A stretch of 64,000 bases of DNA from Streptomyces iconiensis (GCF_028657195.3 NZ_JANCPR020000038.1:1-64000), one strand, 5' to 3'; positions 27,936 to 36,967 are shown, counted from the stretch's first letter. Notes: generated by a model not told the origin, from the sequence alone. Program-made: numbers and translations.

Positions 27936-28295
27936 TCAGCAGCCTCCGTTCGCGACGGCGTGCCCCTCAGCGGCGGGCAGCAGGGCGCCAGAGACGAGGT
28001 CGAAGTCGTGCGGCTCGGCCCAGTCCAGCTCCGGGCTGGCACGCATCACCCACCGGGCGACGGTCAGGCGCTGCGCCCGGTTGAGTCCGAGCGGGCGGCC
28101 CCGCTCGTCGAAGGCGCGGGCGTGAGGGCTCGGCCAGCTCCGGTCCGGCCCGAGCTGCGAGACGCGGATGGTGCGGGCGCCGGGCACCATGTCGGCGAGC
28201 AACTCGGCGAGCCGTTGCTGGCGATCCCCAGCGTGAACTTGGGTGTTCTCGGTGGTCACGGCGACGGCCGTGCTTCCCGAGGTGTGGTCGGGCAT
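27936..28295 (-). CDS. Hypothetical protein, first gene of the replication operon
   Basis: A 119-aa protein ending 2 bases before the DnaD-like gene starts. RQQRLAELLADMVPGARTIRV and LNRAQRLTVARWVMRASPEL are helical; PDRSWPSPHARAFDERGRPLG connects them. A GAGGA ribosome binding site precedes ATG 28295. Genes of this kind head replication/transfer operons of Streptomyces integrative elements; no biochemical role is known to me. Confidence 0.65.
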   Translation of the reverse strand: MPDHTSGSTAVAVTTENTQVHAGDRQQRLAELLADMVPGARTIRVSQLGPDRSWPSPHARAFDERGRPLGLNRAQRLTVARWVMRASPELDWAEPHDFDLVSGALLPAAEGHAVANGGC

Positions 28296-28399
28296 GCGAC
28301 AATTCCTCGCTTGTAGGCGGGGAGGTCGGCCGCTCTCGTCGAAAAGGTCAGCCGTCCGCCCCGGTTATGAATCCGTGCCCCTTCGGGGGTGGCGGTCCC

Positions 28400-28429
28400 G
28401 GCGCTCGGAAGCTGCTACTTCCGGGCGCC
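28400..28429. repeat. 12-bp stem hairpin in operon leader
   Basis: GGCGCTCGGAAG and CTTCCGGGCGCC pair with one mismatch around a CTGCTA loop. It lies between the predicted promoter and the first gene of the replication operon, so it could act as an attenuator or protein site in the long leader. Confidence 0.4.
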
Positions 28430-28666
28430 GGTCGCGTATCCCCGCGGTGCACTCGGTCTCCCCGTCCCCTCCTCCCGGGTGTTTTCCCTGGCGGCTCTCG
28501 CCGAGGGACCAGCAACATATGCGCAGGTCGGCCAACGATCCAGCGGGTAGAGGGCGTTGGCGCTGACCGACACCAACCCGACATCACCTTCGGGACGCGG
28601 GCGGTTTGAGCACACAGGCGGCTGCCGCCGTGATGACGGACGCATGCACCGCGTTTTGCTAGGCTG

Positions 28667-28695
28667 AAAGTATTCCGACCACGGAACAAAGTCAA
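28667..28695 (-). promoter_or_regulatory. Predicted vegetative promoter of the replication/mob operon
   Basis: On the minus strand TTGACT (28695-28690) is followed after exactly 17 bases by TACTTT (28672-28667), close to the HrdB consensus. Transcription would start near 28660 and give a leader of about 365 bases to the gene at 28295. The inverted pair CTGAAAG/CTTTCAG brackets the promoter, a likely operator for the adjacent XRE repressor. Confidence 0.6.
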
Positions 28696-28740
28696 CGAGT
28701 CGACAATCTTTCAGTTTGGTGTAGAAGGGGACGGAGTCCG

Positions 28741-29655
28741 ATGCCAGCCCGGCACTTCGACAGAGCCCTCGTGCGCGCGGTACGCAGATCCGCGGAGCGG
28801 TCCCAGGGCGACGTCGCGGCCACCGTAGGTGTGGGCACGTCCTCGGTCGCGGGCTGGGAAGCCGACAGTCCGACCGAACCGGAGCCCGAGAAGCTCCCCG
28901 CGCTGGCGCGCGCCCTGGATCGGGGGCTGGACGACCTCTTCCCCCGCGCTGGACTACCGGACCTCGCCGACCTCCGCTGCGACGCGGGTTTGTACCAGTA
29001 CGAGACGAGCGAGATCATCGGGACCAAGAGCGCGGGACCGGTCCGCGGAGCGGAACGCGGCGTGCGGCGCCTCAAAGACCGGTATGTCCCGTTGCTGGCC
29101 GAGGCGTACGGCGTCACCGTGGACGCCCTTCTGGCCGCGCAGGAACGCAGCTTCGGCAACGCCGTGCCGGACGCCGATGGCACCACCGCGATCCCCGTCT
29201 CGATCGGGGAGAAGATCAACTACCTCCTCCAGCACTCCTTCCCGGTCGGGCAGGCGCCCGGCGATGAGGAGATCGCCACCGGCGTCAATACGACCGAGGG
29301 AAGCGAGGTCACCGACGCCGAGGAGATCGCGGCGCTGCGCGCTGGTCAAGCGACCAGCGCCAGTCCTGTGGTCATCGAGGGACTGGCGGACTTCTTCGGA
29401 GTCAGCAAACTGTTCTTCGCCTCCAACGAGGACGTGGTCCGGCAAGTCGTGGAGGGGCTCCAGGCTCTGAGCGCGCTGCAACACGGCTCGCTCGGCGCGC
29501 TCGCCGCGCGCGGCCTCGGCGACGAAGGGCTCCCTCCGGCCCTGATCGCCCAGATCAACCGGATCGCCCAGGAGTTCTCGGCCGTCGCCCCGGGAAACGC
29601 CCAGCCCCGGCACTCCGGGACCGAGCCGGAAACCGGGGAGTCCGCCGGAGAGTGA
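28741..29655 (+). CDS. XRE-family transcriptional regulator of the element
   Basis: A 304-aa regulator. The N-terminal helix-turn-helix is LVRAVRRSAERSQGDVAATV with VGTSSVAGWE. A second region (residues about 95-140) resembles another XRE unit. A third, EspR-like unit spans about 160-225 (INYLLQHSFPVGQAPGDEEI, then VVIEGLADFFGVSKLFF). GTAGAAGGGG precedes the ATG. Divergent from the replication/mobilisation operon and close to an ImmA/IrrE protease, it fits the phage- or ICE-repressor position; cleavage by the protease would derepress transfer. Confidence 0.8.
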   Translation: MPARHFDRALVRAVRRSAERSQGDVAATVGVGTSSVAGWEADSPTEPEPEKLPALARALDRGLDDLFPRAGLPDLADLRCDAGLYQYETSEIIGTKSAGPVRGAERGVRRLKDRYVPLLAEAYGVTVDALLAAQERSFGNAVPDADGTTAIPVSIGEKINYLLQHSFPVGQAPGDEEIATGVNTTEGSEVTDAEEIAALRAGQATSASPVVIEGLADFFGVSKLFFASNEDVVRQVVEGLQALSALQHGSLGALAARGLGDEGLPPALIAQINRIAQEFSAVAPGNAQPRHSGTEPETGESAGE

Positions 29656-29659
29656 GCGC

Positions 29660-30832
29660 TCAGTCGCGCCGCACCGGAACGCATGACCCCGGTGCTGGTT
29701 GAGGCTGGTCCTGACGCGGGCTCCGGCTCCGCAAAGCGTCCGACAGCTCCAGGAGTTGCCGAAGATCGCCCTCCCGGCCCTGTCCGCCCCATGCGGCGAA
29801 ATTCAGCGGAGGGCAATCCGTAGTGCCTCTCACAGGAGGTGAGGCGCACGCGGTGCGCAGGCGTTCGGCCAGGATGTCCGGAGGCAGATCGAGCAGCACC
29901 GAGGAGGACGGCGCCAGCCCCAGGTGAGGGCTGACGCGGACGAGTCCGTCACGGCACTCGATCATCCGGCGATGAAGACGGCGATGGACACTGCCCCTGC
30001 TGCGGACGCGCGGTTGCGGAGCGAAGACGAGATCCGGATAGGTGCTGGTCAGCAGGAGCCACAGCGGCTCCAGCCGCCGGTAGGTACGCACACGGCGAAA
30101 CCACAGCGACAGTCCGGCCGCGCGCAGGCGTACGGCCGGGTAGCTGAACCCGGCGACGAAGGTGACGACCGCGGCGACGAGGAGGAGTTGGGCGCACGGC
30201 ACCCAGAACACCGTCGTGCCTCCCAGCGCGTGCGCCACCATGGCCGCCACGTGTGCGGCGCACGCCACGGCGCTCGCCCCCAGGCCCCAGGCCGCTACCC
30301 ACATGCCGGCGGCGTGCGGCTGCCTCGATATGCCCGCGTGCCTGGTGGTCCACCAGCACGTGGCCCCCATGAGGTAGCCGAGGTACACGGCGGTCACGCC
30401 ATAGAAGCCGAGCACCGGGGGGATGCCCATGTCCGTGTCGCTGTAGCCGTGGGTGAGTGAACCGCTCGGCGCCCACGCCGCGAACCCCGCGAGCGCGGCC
30501 ACGACCAAGCACAGCGCCAACCCCTCCCGGACGGCTCTGCGACGGGCCCGGGAGGTGGGAGCGGCGTAGAGGTAGAAGCACAGAAGGGCATAGCCGCAGG
30601 TCGCCACCAGAACGTGCTGCACGACCTTGGCCACCCGGTGGTCGGGGGCGGAATCCCCGGCCAGCGCCGCGAGCGTCCCCGCGTCCCCGGGCACGGCGGT
30701 GGCGTAGATGCCCCAGATGCACACCATGCACACCGCGACCGCGCGCAGCGGCACATCCCGTGGATGACGCGCCGCCTGGACCACACGCCAGCCGGCGGCA
30801 AGACTCAAGACGAGAGTGAAGGCGAGTCTCAC
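29660..30832 (-). CDS. MAB_1171c / DUF6545-like multi-pass membrane protein
   Basis: A 390-aa protein. The GTG start overlaps the ImmA gene stop (GTGA), so the two are coupled. About seven membrane helices fill residues 1-230 (FTLVLSLAAGWRVV; VAVCMVCIWGIYATAV; VLVATCGYALLCFYLYAA; ALCLVVAALAGFAAWAP; VLGFYGVTAVYLGYLMGA; SAVACAAHVAAMVAHALG; LLLVAAVVTFVAGFSYPAV). The cytosolic part has RRLEPLWLLLTSTYPDLVF and RRLHRRMIECRDGLVRVSPH. This matches the DUF6545 proteins that accompany XRE and ImmA genes in Streptomyces. It may sense a signal at the membrane and act through the protease; that is inference. Confidence 0.75.
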   Translation of the reverse strand: MRLAFTLVLSLAAGWRVVQAARHPRDVPLRAVAVCMVCIWGIYATAVPGDAGTLAALAGDSAPDHRVAKVVQHVLVATCGYALLCFYLYAAPTSRARRRAVREGLALCLVVAALAGFAAWAPSGSLTHGYSDTDMGIPPVLGFYGVTAVYLGYLMGATCWWTTRHAGISRQPHAAGMWVAAWGLGASAVACAAHVAAMVAHALGGTTVFWVPCAQLLLVAAVVTFVAGFSYPAVRLRAAGLSLWFRRVRTYRRLEPLWLLLTSTYPDLVFAPQPRVRSRGSVHRRLHRRMIECRDGLVRVSPHLGLAPSSSVLLDLPPDILAERLRTACASPPVRGTTDCPPLNFAAWGGQGREGDLRQLLELSDALRSRSPRQDQPQPAPGSCVPVRRD

Positions 30833-31389
30833 TGCCAGCCCCTGTGGTCTCCTAGAATGCCCCGCACCCGCGCTCCGGCCCGGTCGCCGCAGCGGCCGGG
30901 CGGGACGATCTCGTCGAGCACGGAGGCCCACTCCCCGATGATCGTGGCGATCATCTCCGCCTCGCGCTCTTCGGCCCCGGAGTAGGAGTGCCGCTGCAGC
31001 ACCCGCCGGATCGCCGCGTCGCTCAACGCGGGGAACGCGCGCCTGAGCCCTTCCACCCCGGCGCATCCCCGGTGCCCGGCGACGATATGGCTCAGCTCGT
31101 GGAGGACGATGTGGTCCTGGTGCACCCGGCTGGTGCGCTCCTGGAAGACGATGACGTCCGCGGCGGGGAGATCGAGCCAGAGACCCTGGGGCCCGCAGGC
31201 CGGTACCGCCAGCGGGCGCAGCTCGATCTCGCGGCCCCGCTCCTGCGCGACCGCCTCGCACAGGTCCGGCACGCTCAGCGGAGGCTGCACCTCCAACCTC
31301 CGGAAACGGAGCCGGATGCGCCTGCGCAGCTCGCGCTCGCCAGGTTCCACGGTCCGTGGACGCCGGAGAAGATCGGGGAAGGGCCACAT
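30829..31389 (-). CDS. ImmA/IrrE-family metallo-endopeptidase
   Basis: A 186-aa protein (from ATG 31389, GAGGACGAGAAC ahead) with the zinc-protease motif HELSH at residues 97-101 and the third ligand region EEREAEMIATI at about 140-150. ImmA-type proteases cleave XRE repressors of integrative elements. A longer start at ATG 31461 is possible. The likely target is the XRE protein at 28741 or the MmyB-type regulator divergent at 31662. Membrane protein DUF6545 is translated from the same transcript. Confidence 0.8.
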   Translation of the reverse strand: MWPFPDLLRRPRTVEPGERELRRRIRLRFRRLEVQPPLSVPDLCEAVAQERGREIELRPLAVPACGPQGLWLDLPAADVIVFQERTSRVHQDHIVLHELSHIVAGHRGCAGVEGLRRAFPALSDAAIRRVLQRHSYSGAEEREAEMIATIIGEWASVLDEIVPPGRCGDRAGARVRGILGDHRGWQ

Positions 31390-31661
31390 GTTCTCGTCCT
31401 CGTGTTCACGCCGCAAAGCCTTCACCACAGCGTCCGGACGGACGCTTCGTGCTCCGCCCATCCTGCACAACCTCAAGCGCCACTCTCCGTGGCACCAACC
31501 CCTCCGTCGGCCCCTCGGAGCGCCGTCACCCAAACGGAATGCATAACTCCGCTCAATATCCCCGGCCAGGAATAATGCGGATAATGATCTCCAGCGACGA
31601 AGGGCCAAAAGCGGCATAAAGGATCACCAAGGGCGTCTGTGAATCCCTCGGAGGGGGCCGT

Positions 31662-32489
31662 ATGTGTGAGCAAGACCATCAAGCACGAGCGCTCCGGAAC
31701 GAACTGGGCACCTTGCTGCGCGCGTGGCGAAAGCGCGCCACTCGGCCTCAAGCGGCCCCGGCCGCTCTTCTCCGCCGACGCGGGCCGGGCCTCACCCAGC
31801 GGGACGTCGCACGTCTGACCCGGGTCAGCGTGACGTGGTACCGCGAACTGGAACGGGGCGCCCCTCGCGATTTCGGCATGGACCTCCTCCAGGACCTGGC
31901 CGCCGTGCTGGACTTGAGCGACACCGAACGCACCGTCCTCTTCCAGCTCGCGCTGGGTCACCCCCCGCCGCTCGCCACCCCGGTCGGCGACGAACCGGTT
32001 TCCCCCCTCGTCCAGCCGGTCCTGGAGGCCCTCCCCTACCCCGCCTATATCTCGAACCTGTGGTGGGACATCGTCGCCGCCAACTCCTCACACGCCCACT
32101 GGTTCCCGAGCCTCGGCGGCAACCCGATGCGCTGGCTCTTCCTCACCGCAGAGGCCCGCCAACAGCTCATCGACTGGCCCACCGACTGGGCACTCCCCGC
32201 CCTCGCCGAGATCCGCTACGCGCTCGCGCTGCACCCCGACTGCGCGGAACTCCAACGGCTCCGAGACGACATCCTCCGGAGCAGCCCTGAAGCCAGCCGT
32301 CTGTGGGCGAACAACGCAGCGCAAGCTCGTCCCGACCAACGCGTTCGACGCCTACGACTGCCCGTCCGGGAGGGGACCACCGCAGTGCAGGCTTTGGCGT
32401 TCGCACCACTGGATGCACCTTCCTCCCGCCTGATCATTCTCCAGGAGCAGACACAGCCCGAGGGCAAGCGACGAGAGCAGAAGTATTGA
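31662..32489 (+). CDS. MmyB-type XRE regulator
   Basis: A 275-aa regulator. The helix-turn-helix is GLTQRDVARLTRVSVTWYRE with LERGAPRDFGMDLLQDLAAVL; residues about 110-265 are the MmyB-like ligand-binding domain (LPYPAYISNLWWDIVAANSS, RWLFLTAEARQQLIDWP). Such proteins may bind a small hydrophobic ligand. GAGGGGG precedes the ATG. It is divergent from the ImmA gene and converges with the last gene of the lanthipeptide cluster, 15 bases apart, so it could control either. Confidence 0.85.
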   Translation: MCEQDHQARALRNELGTLLRAWRKRATRPQAAPAALLRRRGPGLTQRDVARLTRVSVTWYRELERGAPRDFGMDLLQDLAAVLDLSDTERTVLFQLALGHPPPLATPVGDEPVSPLVQPVLEALPYPAYISNLWWDIVAANSSHAHWFPSLGGNPMRWLFLTAEARQQLIDWPTDWALPALAEIRYALALHPDCAELQRLRDDILRSSPEASRLWANNAAQARPDQRVRRLRLPVREGTTAVQALAFAPLDAPSSRLIILQEQTQPEGKRREQKY

Positions 32490-32504
32490 TGCGGTCGGAT
32501 TTGC

Positions 32505-33593
32505 TTACCGCGCCGCCAGTTCCCTCGCCGCCGCTGCGGCGCTGATCTCCACCGCCTTGAGGAGGATCTCCTCCAGGTGGGGCGGGACACTGTCCTGGTC
32601 GAGCCCGGCCGAAGCAACCGCTTCGACCAGGCGGCGTCGTTGTTGCCGGGTCATCTCCGCTGAGCAAGCTGCGCTCGCGAGGATGTCCCGGGCTACGTAT
32701 CCGTCCAGGGAGAGCATCGCGTCATGCACCAGTCGGCGGGCGACCTCGGCACCCCCGGTGGACGAGAGACCGAGCACGGTCAAGCCGAGGCGAGTCCGGA
32801 ATACGGCGAGTTCAGGTGCGCCTTCGAGTCCTAGGTAATCTGCCGTGACCTTCACGGTGGCCTGCTGAACTGGCTCGCCCCCGGCGGTGCGGCACAACAA
32901 GTCCAGACACGAAGCGACGGGGCTCTCCCAGACTTCGGAGAGTGTGCTTTCCGCCAATACGTGCCGTGCCGTCGCGGCGCCTCCGTGGAGACACTGGCTC
33001 ACGATTTCTACCTGGCGTCCGTCGAGCAGGCGACGGCCGACGCCTCTGTGCTGGGCGACGTGCGCCCTCGCACGGTCCCACTGCTGGGCCGCGACCAGCG
33101 CGCGGGTCCCTTCGCCGAGGAGCACGCTCCACAGCCATTGGCACACAGTTCGACGATCGTCAGGTGTGGAGGTCAGGCGCGCCAACGAGAGCGAGCGGCC
33201 ATCGATGTCCGTCTCAGCCTGGGCTCTGACGCCTTCGTACAGGGAGGCGAGTACCTGGTAAGCCCCCTCACCGTCGCCATCTCGAATGCGGAGGCGGGCG
33301 AGATTGACGAGCGGTTCGAGAGCCAAGCGTGCCTGTTGTCCGCTGAAGGGCTGGGCAGACGGGTACGTGTCCGCGTGGCGCCAGCACAGTTCGCGCGCCA
33401 GGTCGGGCAGCCCGCAGTCGCTCGCGATGAGGGCTGCCCGGTTCAGGGCCGTGGCTGCGGAGCTGAGGCCGCCGTCGTGATCGGCGGCCTCAGCCAGCAT
33501 GCTGACTTCCCGGACCCGCTCCGCGAGCGACGGGCAGGCGGGACGCGGACGTGCGACCAGCGGGAACCGCTGGGCTATCCGACCGATGTCCAT
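32505..33593 (-). CDS. Helical TPR-like protein of the lanthipeptide cluster
   Basis: A 362-aa all-helical protein. It starts at ATG 33593, overlapping closely with the methyltransferase stop (33595), so it is the last gene of the FxLD operon. Repeated Ala/Leu/Arg helices (SSAATALNRAALIASDCGLP; YQVLASLYEGVRAQAETDID; TRALVAAQQWDRARAHVAQH) suggest tetratricopeptide-like packing. No catalytic motif. It may be a scaffold, regulator or immunity factor; the sequence does not decide. Confidence 0.65.
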   Translation of the reverse strand: MDIGRIAQRFPLVARPRPACPSLAERVREVSMLAEAADHDGGLSSAATALNRAALIASDCGLPDLARELCWRHADTYPSAQPFSGQQARLALEPLVNLARLRIRDGDGEGAYQVLASLYEGVRAQAETDIDGRSLSLARLTSTPDDRRTVCQWLWSVLLGEGTRALVAAQQWDRARAHVAQHRGVGRRLLDGRQVEIVSQCLHGGAATARHVLAESTLSEVWESPVASCLDLLCRTAGGEPVQQATVKVTADYLGLEGAPELAVFRTRLGLTVLGLSSTGGAEVARRLVHDAMLSLDGYVARDILASAACSAEMTRQQRRRLVEAVASAGLDQDSVPPHLEEILLKAVEISAAAAARELAAR

Positions 33594-33594
33594 C

Positions 33595-35685
33595 TCACTG
33601 CCACTCGATGATCATGCGGTTGAGGGGGTTGTCGAAGGCGAAGCGGCCAGGCCGGGGCGCAGGCTGCGCGGTGCCGAGGTCTTGGATCTCGAACTGCACC
33701 TCGCGACCACGGTATTCGCGGTCCCAGATCCGGATCTGCTCGGCGACCCGGTCCGCGAGTTCCAGCGCTTCAGGGCCGTGTCCGATCACGCCGAACTCGT
33801 AGAGGGTGGCGTCGTCCGGGGCCTTCTTTGTGGCTTTGCGGCGGGTGAGGTAGGTGAGGGTGCCGCCGTCGAAGGCCGCGGTGGAGCTGGCGTACGGGGC
33901 GGTGACCACACCTCGCTCGATAGCTTCCTTCTGCGCAGGCATCCGGCTCAGGCCACCTGGCATCGTGCAGGTCAGCCACAGCTCCAGCCACTCCGCCGAC
34001 TCCGGCCCGCGGAAGTTCACGCCGGTCCACGCTTCGGAGCGAGTCCGGGAGAGCACGCCAGTGAGCGCATCGGCGTCCACGGCCTGGTCGCCATTGGTCA
34101 CCAGGGTCACGGAACCGTCGTCGGCGAGGTTCACGAAGCGACGTGGGTCGTCCGCGATGCCGGCCCTCAGCGGCATGAACGTGTTCATCTCGGAACCGAT
34201 GCTGCGCCAACGACCGTGGTCGTCCTGCTCGAAGAGGATCGACCGGGAGACACTGCCGCGCAGACGCAGCGGGGTCAGGAGGCGCCCTCCGGGTGCGAGC
34301 TGATCGAGCCAGGCGTGGGGAACGCCGTGGGCACCGACGGTGGCCTCGATACGGTCGTACGGCGCGTTGGGGGCATAGCCGAGCGCGCCGTCGCCGAGGA
34401 TCACCTCGACGTTGTCGATTCCCGCCGCTTCGAGCCCGGTTCGGGCGCCCTCCACGAGGTCGTCGTCCACGTCGACCGTGGTGACGTGGCCCTTCTCCCC
34501 GACGAGGTGGCCTAGCAGTCCGGCGTTGAAGCCGGTCCCGGCTCCGAGTTCCAGCACTTTGTGGCCGGGCTCGACGTCGAGCTGTTCGAGCATTGTGGCG
34601 ACGATGTCGGGCTGCGAGGCGCAGCTGATGGAGGCGCCGGTCTCGTCGTGCTTGATGTTGACGGGGGCGTTGCCGTACGCCTTCTCCAGAGTCGCCTTGG
34701 GGACGAAGACGTGGCGCGGGACCGTCCGCATCGCTTCCTCCACGCGGGAGGTGCGGATACAGCCGTCGGCCGTCAACTGGTCGACGAGCTGGGCACGCAG
34801 GCGGTCGGCATCGCGGGCTTCGATCGTGTCGCTGGTCACGCTGCTGACCGTAGTGGCCAGTGCGGTGGCGGAAGGGGTGGACTCGTCGTTGTCGCTCGTT
34901 CCCATGACTACCTCTTTCGCGAGTGTTGACAGGGTGTGCTGGTCCGCCCGTGGAAGGCCCAGGCGGTTGAAGTGGAAGAGGGCGTGATGGGCGAGGACGG
35001 AGCGAAGCCCGCGCTCCAACTGCCCGTTCCGGTCGAGGTCGGCCAGGCGGCGGCCGAGTTGGTCGAAGGCCGCGATCCAGGGGCTCACACTCGCGAGGCG
35101 GCCATCGCGGACGAGAGTGCTGGAGGAACTGGCGTCCACGGTCATCAGCCGGTGGATGGCCGCTCGCGTGCGGGCTGATGGACGGGTGCCGCCGTCGCGC
35201 TCGTCAGCGATCTTGGCCCAGACGTCGCCCTGCTCGTACCAGTCGAGCCCGGCCGCGCGGAGCGCGGTGCTGATGGTGACGACGGCCAGCTCCCGCCGGC
35301 CGAGGGCGTCGGGGCTGTCGGTGCGCTGCCGGACGACGTGGCCCAGGACCTGGCGGCTGTCCTCGTGGTGATGGAGGTGGGCTTCGGCCATGGCGGCCGG
35401 GCCGCCGAAGGCGGTCACCTCCGGCTCGTAGATGCCCGGCACACATGCAGTGAGCGGGCCGCCTGCGACCAGGTCCTCCAGCGCGCCGTGCAGACGGGCT
35501 GCGGCGGCCGGGTCCATAGGGCGGTACCGCAGCCGCCAGGTCGGGAACTTGCGGAGGAACGCCCAGGGCCCCAACCGGTCGCCCTCAGCAACAAGCAGGG
35601 GGAGAAGGTGCTCTATGACGATGGGTTCGGCGCGTTCCCATGCCGCGAACGTCAGCACGCGCTGCGGCCACTCCTCGGGTGCCAT
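33595..35685 (-). CDS. FxLD-system methyltransferase fused to SpaB_C-like domain
   Basis: A 696-aa two-part enzyme. Residues 1-260 resemble the thiopeptide-type bacteriocin biosynthesis (SpaB_C) domain (WAFLRKFPTWRLRYRP; LGLDWYEQGDVWAKIADE-like block). Residues about 285-500 are a protein-L-isoaspartyl O-methyltransferase: SCASQPDIVATMLEQL, SAM motif VLELGAGTGF at 377-386, then HVTTVDVDDDLVEGA. Residues 500-696 are a family-specific C-terminus. Relatives such as OlvSA methylate an Asp in the lanthipeptide, giving an aspartimide and then isoAsp. An internal ATG at 34905 (residue 261), with AAAGAGGTAG ahead, could also give a free methyltransferase. Confidence 0.85.
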   Translation of the reverse strand: MAPEEWPQRVLTFAAWERAEPIVIEHLLPLLVAEGDRLGPWAFLRKFPTWRLRYRPMDPAAAARLHGALEDLVAGGPLTACVPGIYEPEVTAFGGPAAMAEAHLHHHEDSRQVLGHVVRQRTDSPDALGRRELAVVTISTALRAAGLDWYEQGDVWAKIADERDGGTRPSARTRAAIHRLMTVDASSSSTLVRDGRLASVSPWIAAFDQLGRRLADLDRNGQLERGLRSVLAHHALFHFNRLGLPRADQHTLSTLAKEVVMGTSDNDESTPSATALATTVSSVTSDTIEARDADRLRAQLVDQLTADGCIRTSRVEEAMRTVPRHVFVPKATLEKAYGNAPVNIKHDETGASISCASQPDIVATMLEQLDVEPGHKVLELGAGTGFNAGLLGHLVGEKGHVTTVDVDDDLVEGARTGLEAAGIDNVEVILGDGALGYAPNAPYDRIEATVGAHGVPHAWLDQLAPGGRLLTPLRLRGSVSRSILFEQDDHGRWRSIGSEMNTFMPLRAGIADDPRRFVNLADDGSVTLVTNGDQAVDADALTGVLSRTRSEAWTGVNFRGPESAEWLELWLTCTMPGGLSRMPAQKEAIERGVVTAPYASSTAAFDGGTLTYLTRRKATKKAPDDATLYEFGVIGHGPEALELADRVAEQIRIWDREYRGREVQFEIQDLGTAQPAPRPGRFAFDNPLNRMIIEWQ

Positions 35686-35701
35686 GTGGTCCTCTCTTCA
35701 G

Positions 35702-36967
35702 TCAGGTGATCAGGAAGGCGCTGTCCCAACCGGAGAGGGGCGGGCTGTCGGTGGCGAAGGTGTGGAGGGCGAGGGCGGTGCCGGCCGCGCCTTCGAGGAG
35801 ACCGATGTCTCCGCCGCCGACGGGCTCGCACGGGGTGTTGACGAGACCTTCGGGCGGGGTGCCCGTGATCGGAGCGAGAAGGATCGGCAGGCTGTCGGTG
35901 AATCCCGGTGTGAGGGCGTCGGCGGCAACAATGCGCGTGATGTGCGCCAGTCCCGCGAAGCCGTGGCACAAGGAGAGGTCGACCGTGGCGTCCCGCTGCC
36001 CCGGATCGCTCACGGACCGGAGCAATGCCGCTTCGGCGGCCCGTTGCCGGTCGGCGTCTCCGGTGGCGAGGGCGGCGAGCTGCTGGGCGCGTGCGAATCC
36101 GGCGGTGCCGTAGCACCACGAGGGCCGAGAGGGTCCTGGGCCGGGGGCTCCGCTGCGAAGCTGCTTTCGGGTGACCCAGTACGGCCACCAGGGGCCGGTG
36201 GGCCCAGCCTGCTGCCATCGGTCCAGCCACGCGAGGACGCGGGTGATCGCCTTGACCTGCCCAGGGACGGTGATGCCCGTGCTCGCAGTGAGGGCCAGGA
36301 GTGCCAGGGGGCCGCCGATGCCGTGCGCGACGCCGTTGTTGGCGTGCCCCTCGGGATAGTCGAGGGACGGTTTGCCGGAGGGGGCGAGATGGGTCCACCA
36401 GCCGGGCAGCAGTTCCCCGTCGTGCTTGACCGGTTCGGTCAAGCGCACCAGGTACGTGAGGACTTCGCGCAGCAGCTCGGTGTGCTCTCTGCGGCGCAGG
36501 AGGAGTGCGCCCAGACCGCTCAGTCCGCGGATCGCGTCGTACTCGGCCAGCTCCGGGTAGTCGCCGTCGTCGATGCGGGCGTGCGCGAAACGGAGACGCT
36601 GCCGAACCAGCTCGGTGACGTGGGTATCGAGGGTGTCCAGTGCGCGGGCATAGCGTCCCGGCCGGTCGGCTGCGGCGTGGAGTGCGAAGGCGAGCGCGGG
36701 CGCCCCGTAGTAGAGGTGGGCGTCCGGACCGCCGACTGCTCCGCCCTCGGCGGCGCACGCAAGCCAGTCGTGTGCCCGCTGCCAGGGGCCGTGACCGGAG
36801 CGGGCGCGCTCGATGTGCAGGAGCGCGACTCCGGCCGCCCCGTGAGCCAGGGACTGTGGCCACCAGCCCTGAACGAGGTCGAGCCGCCGGGCATCGTCCG
36901 GGGATGCGAGTCGGTCCGCGATGGCGCCAGCAGCCGCACGAGCGGTGTCACGCAGTTCCATGGTCAT
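35702..36967 (-). CDS. Lanthionine synthetase C (LanC cyclase)
   Basis: A 421-aa cyclase that adds Cys thiols to dehydrated residues to form (methyl)lanthionine rings. The zinc ligands of LanC are present: Cys285 in SWCYGTAG, and Cys334/His335 in SLCHGFAGL. The acid/base positions are seen as Asp144 (EYDAIRGLSG) and His215 (NNGVAHGIGG). The start is ATG 36967 (GAGGAG close ahead) or ATG 36961; both overlap the end of lanB, so the genes are coupled. The length fits LanC. Confidence 0.85.
   Translation of the reverse strand: MTMELRDTARAAAGAIADRLASPDDARRLDLVQGWWPQSLAHGAAGVALLHIERARSGHGPWQRAHDWLACAAEGGAVGGPDAHLYYGAPALAFALHAAADRPGRYARALDTLDTHVTELVRQRLRFAHARIDDGDYPELAEYDAIRGLSGLGALLLRRREHTELLREVLTYLVRLTEPVKHDGELLPGWWTHLAPSGKPSLDYPEGHANNGVAHGIGGPLALLALTASTGITVPGQVKAITRVLAWLDRWQQAGPTGPWWPYWVTRKQLRSGAPGPGPSRPSWCYGTAGFARAQQLAALATGDADRQRAAEAALLRSVSDPGQRDATVDLSLCHGFAGLAHITRIVAADALTPGFTDSLPILLAPITGTPPEGLVNTPCEPVGGGDIGLLEGAAGTALALHTFATDSPPLSGWDSAFLIT

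Larger units (their letters stand above)
28296..28740. other. Divergent control region of the element
   Basis: About 445 bases between the leftward replication/mobilisation operon and the rightward XRE gene. It contains a good minus-strand promoter (28667-28695), an inverted pair CTGAAAG/CTTTCAG (28664-28670 and 28708-28714) and a hairpin (28400-28429). No gene is supported here. Confidence 0.6.
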
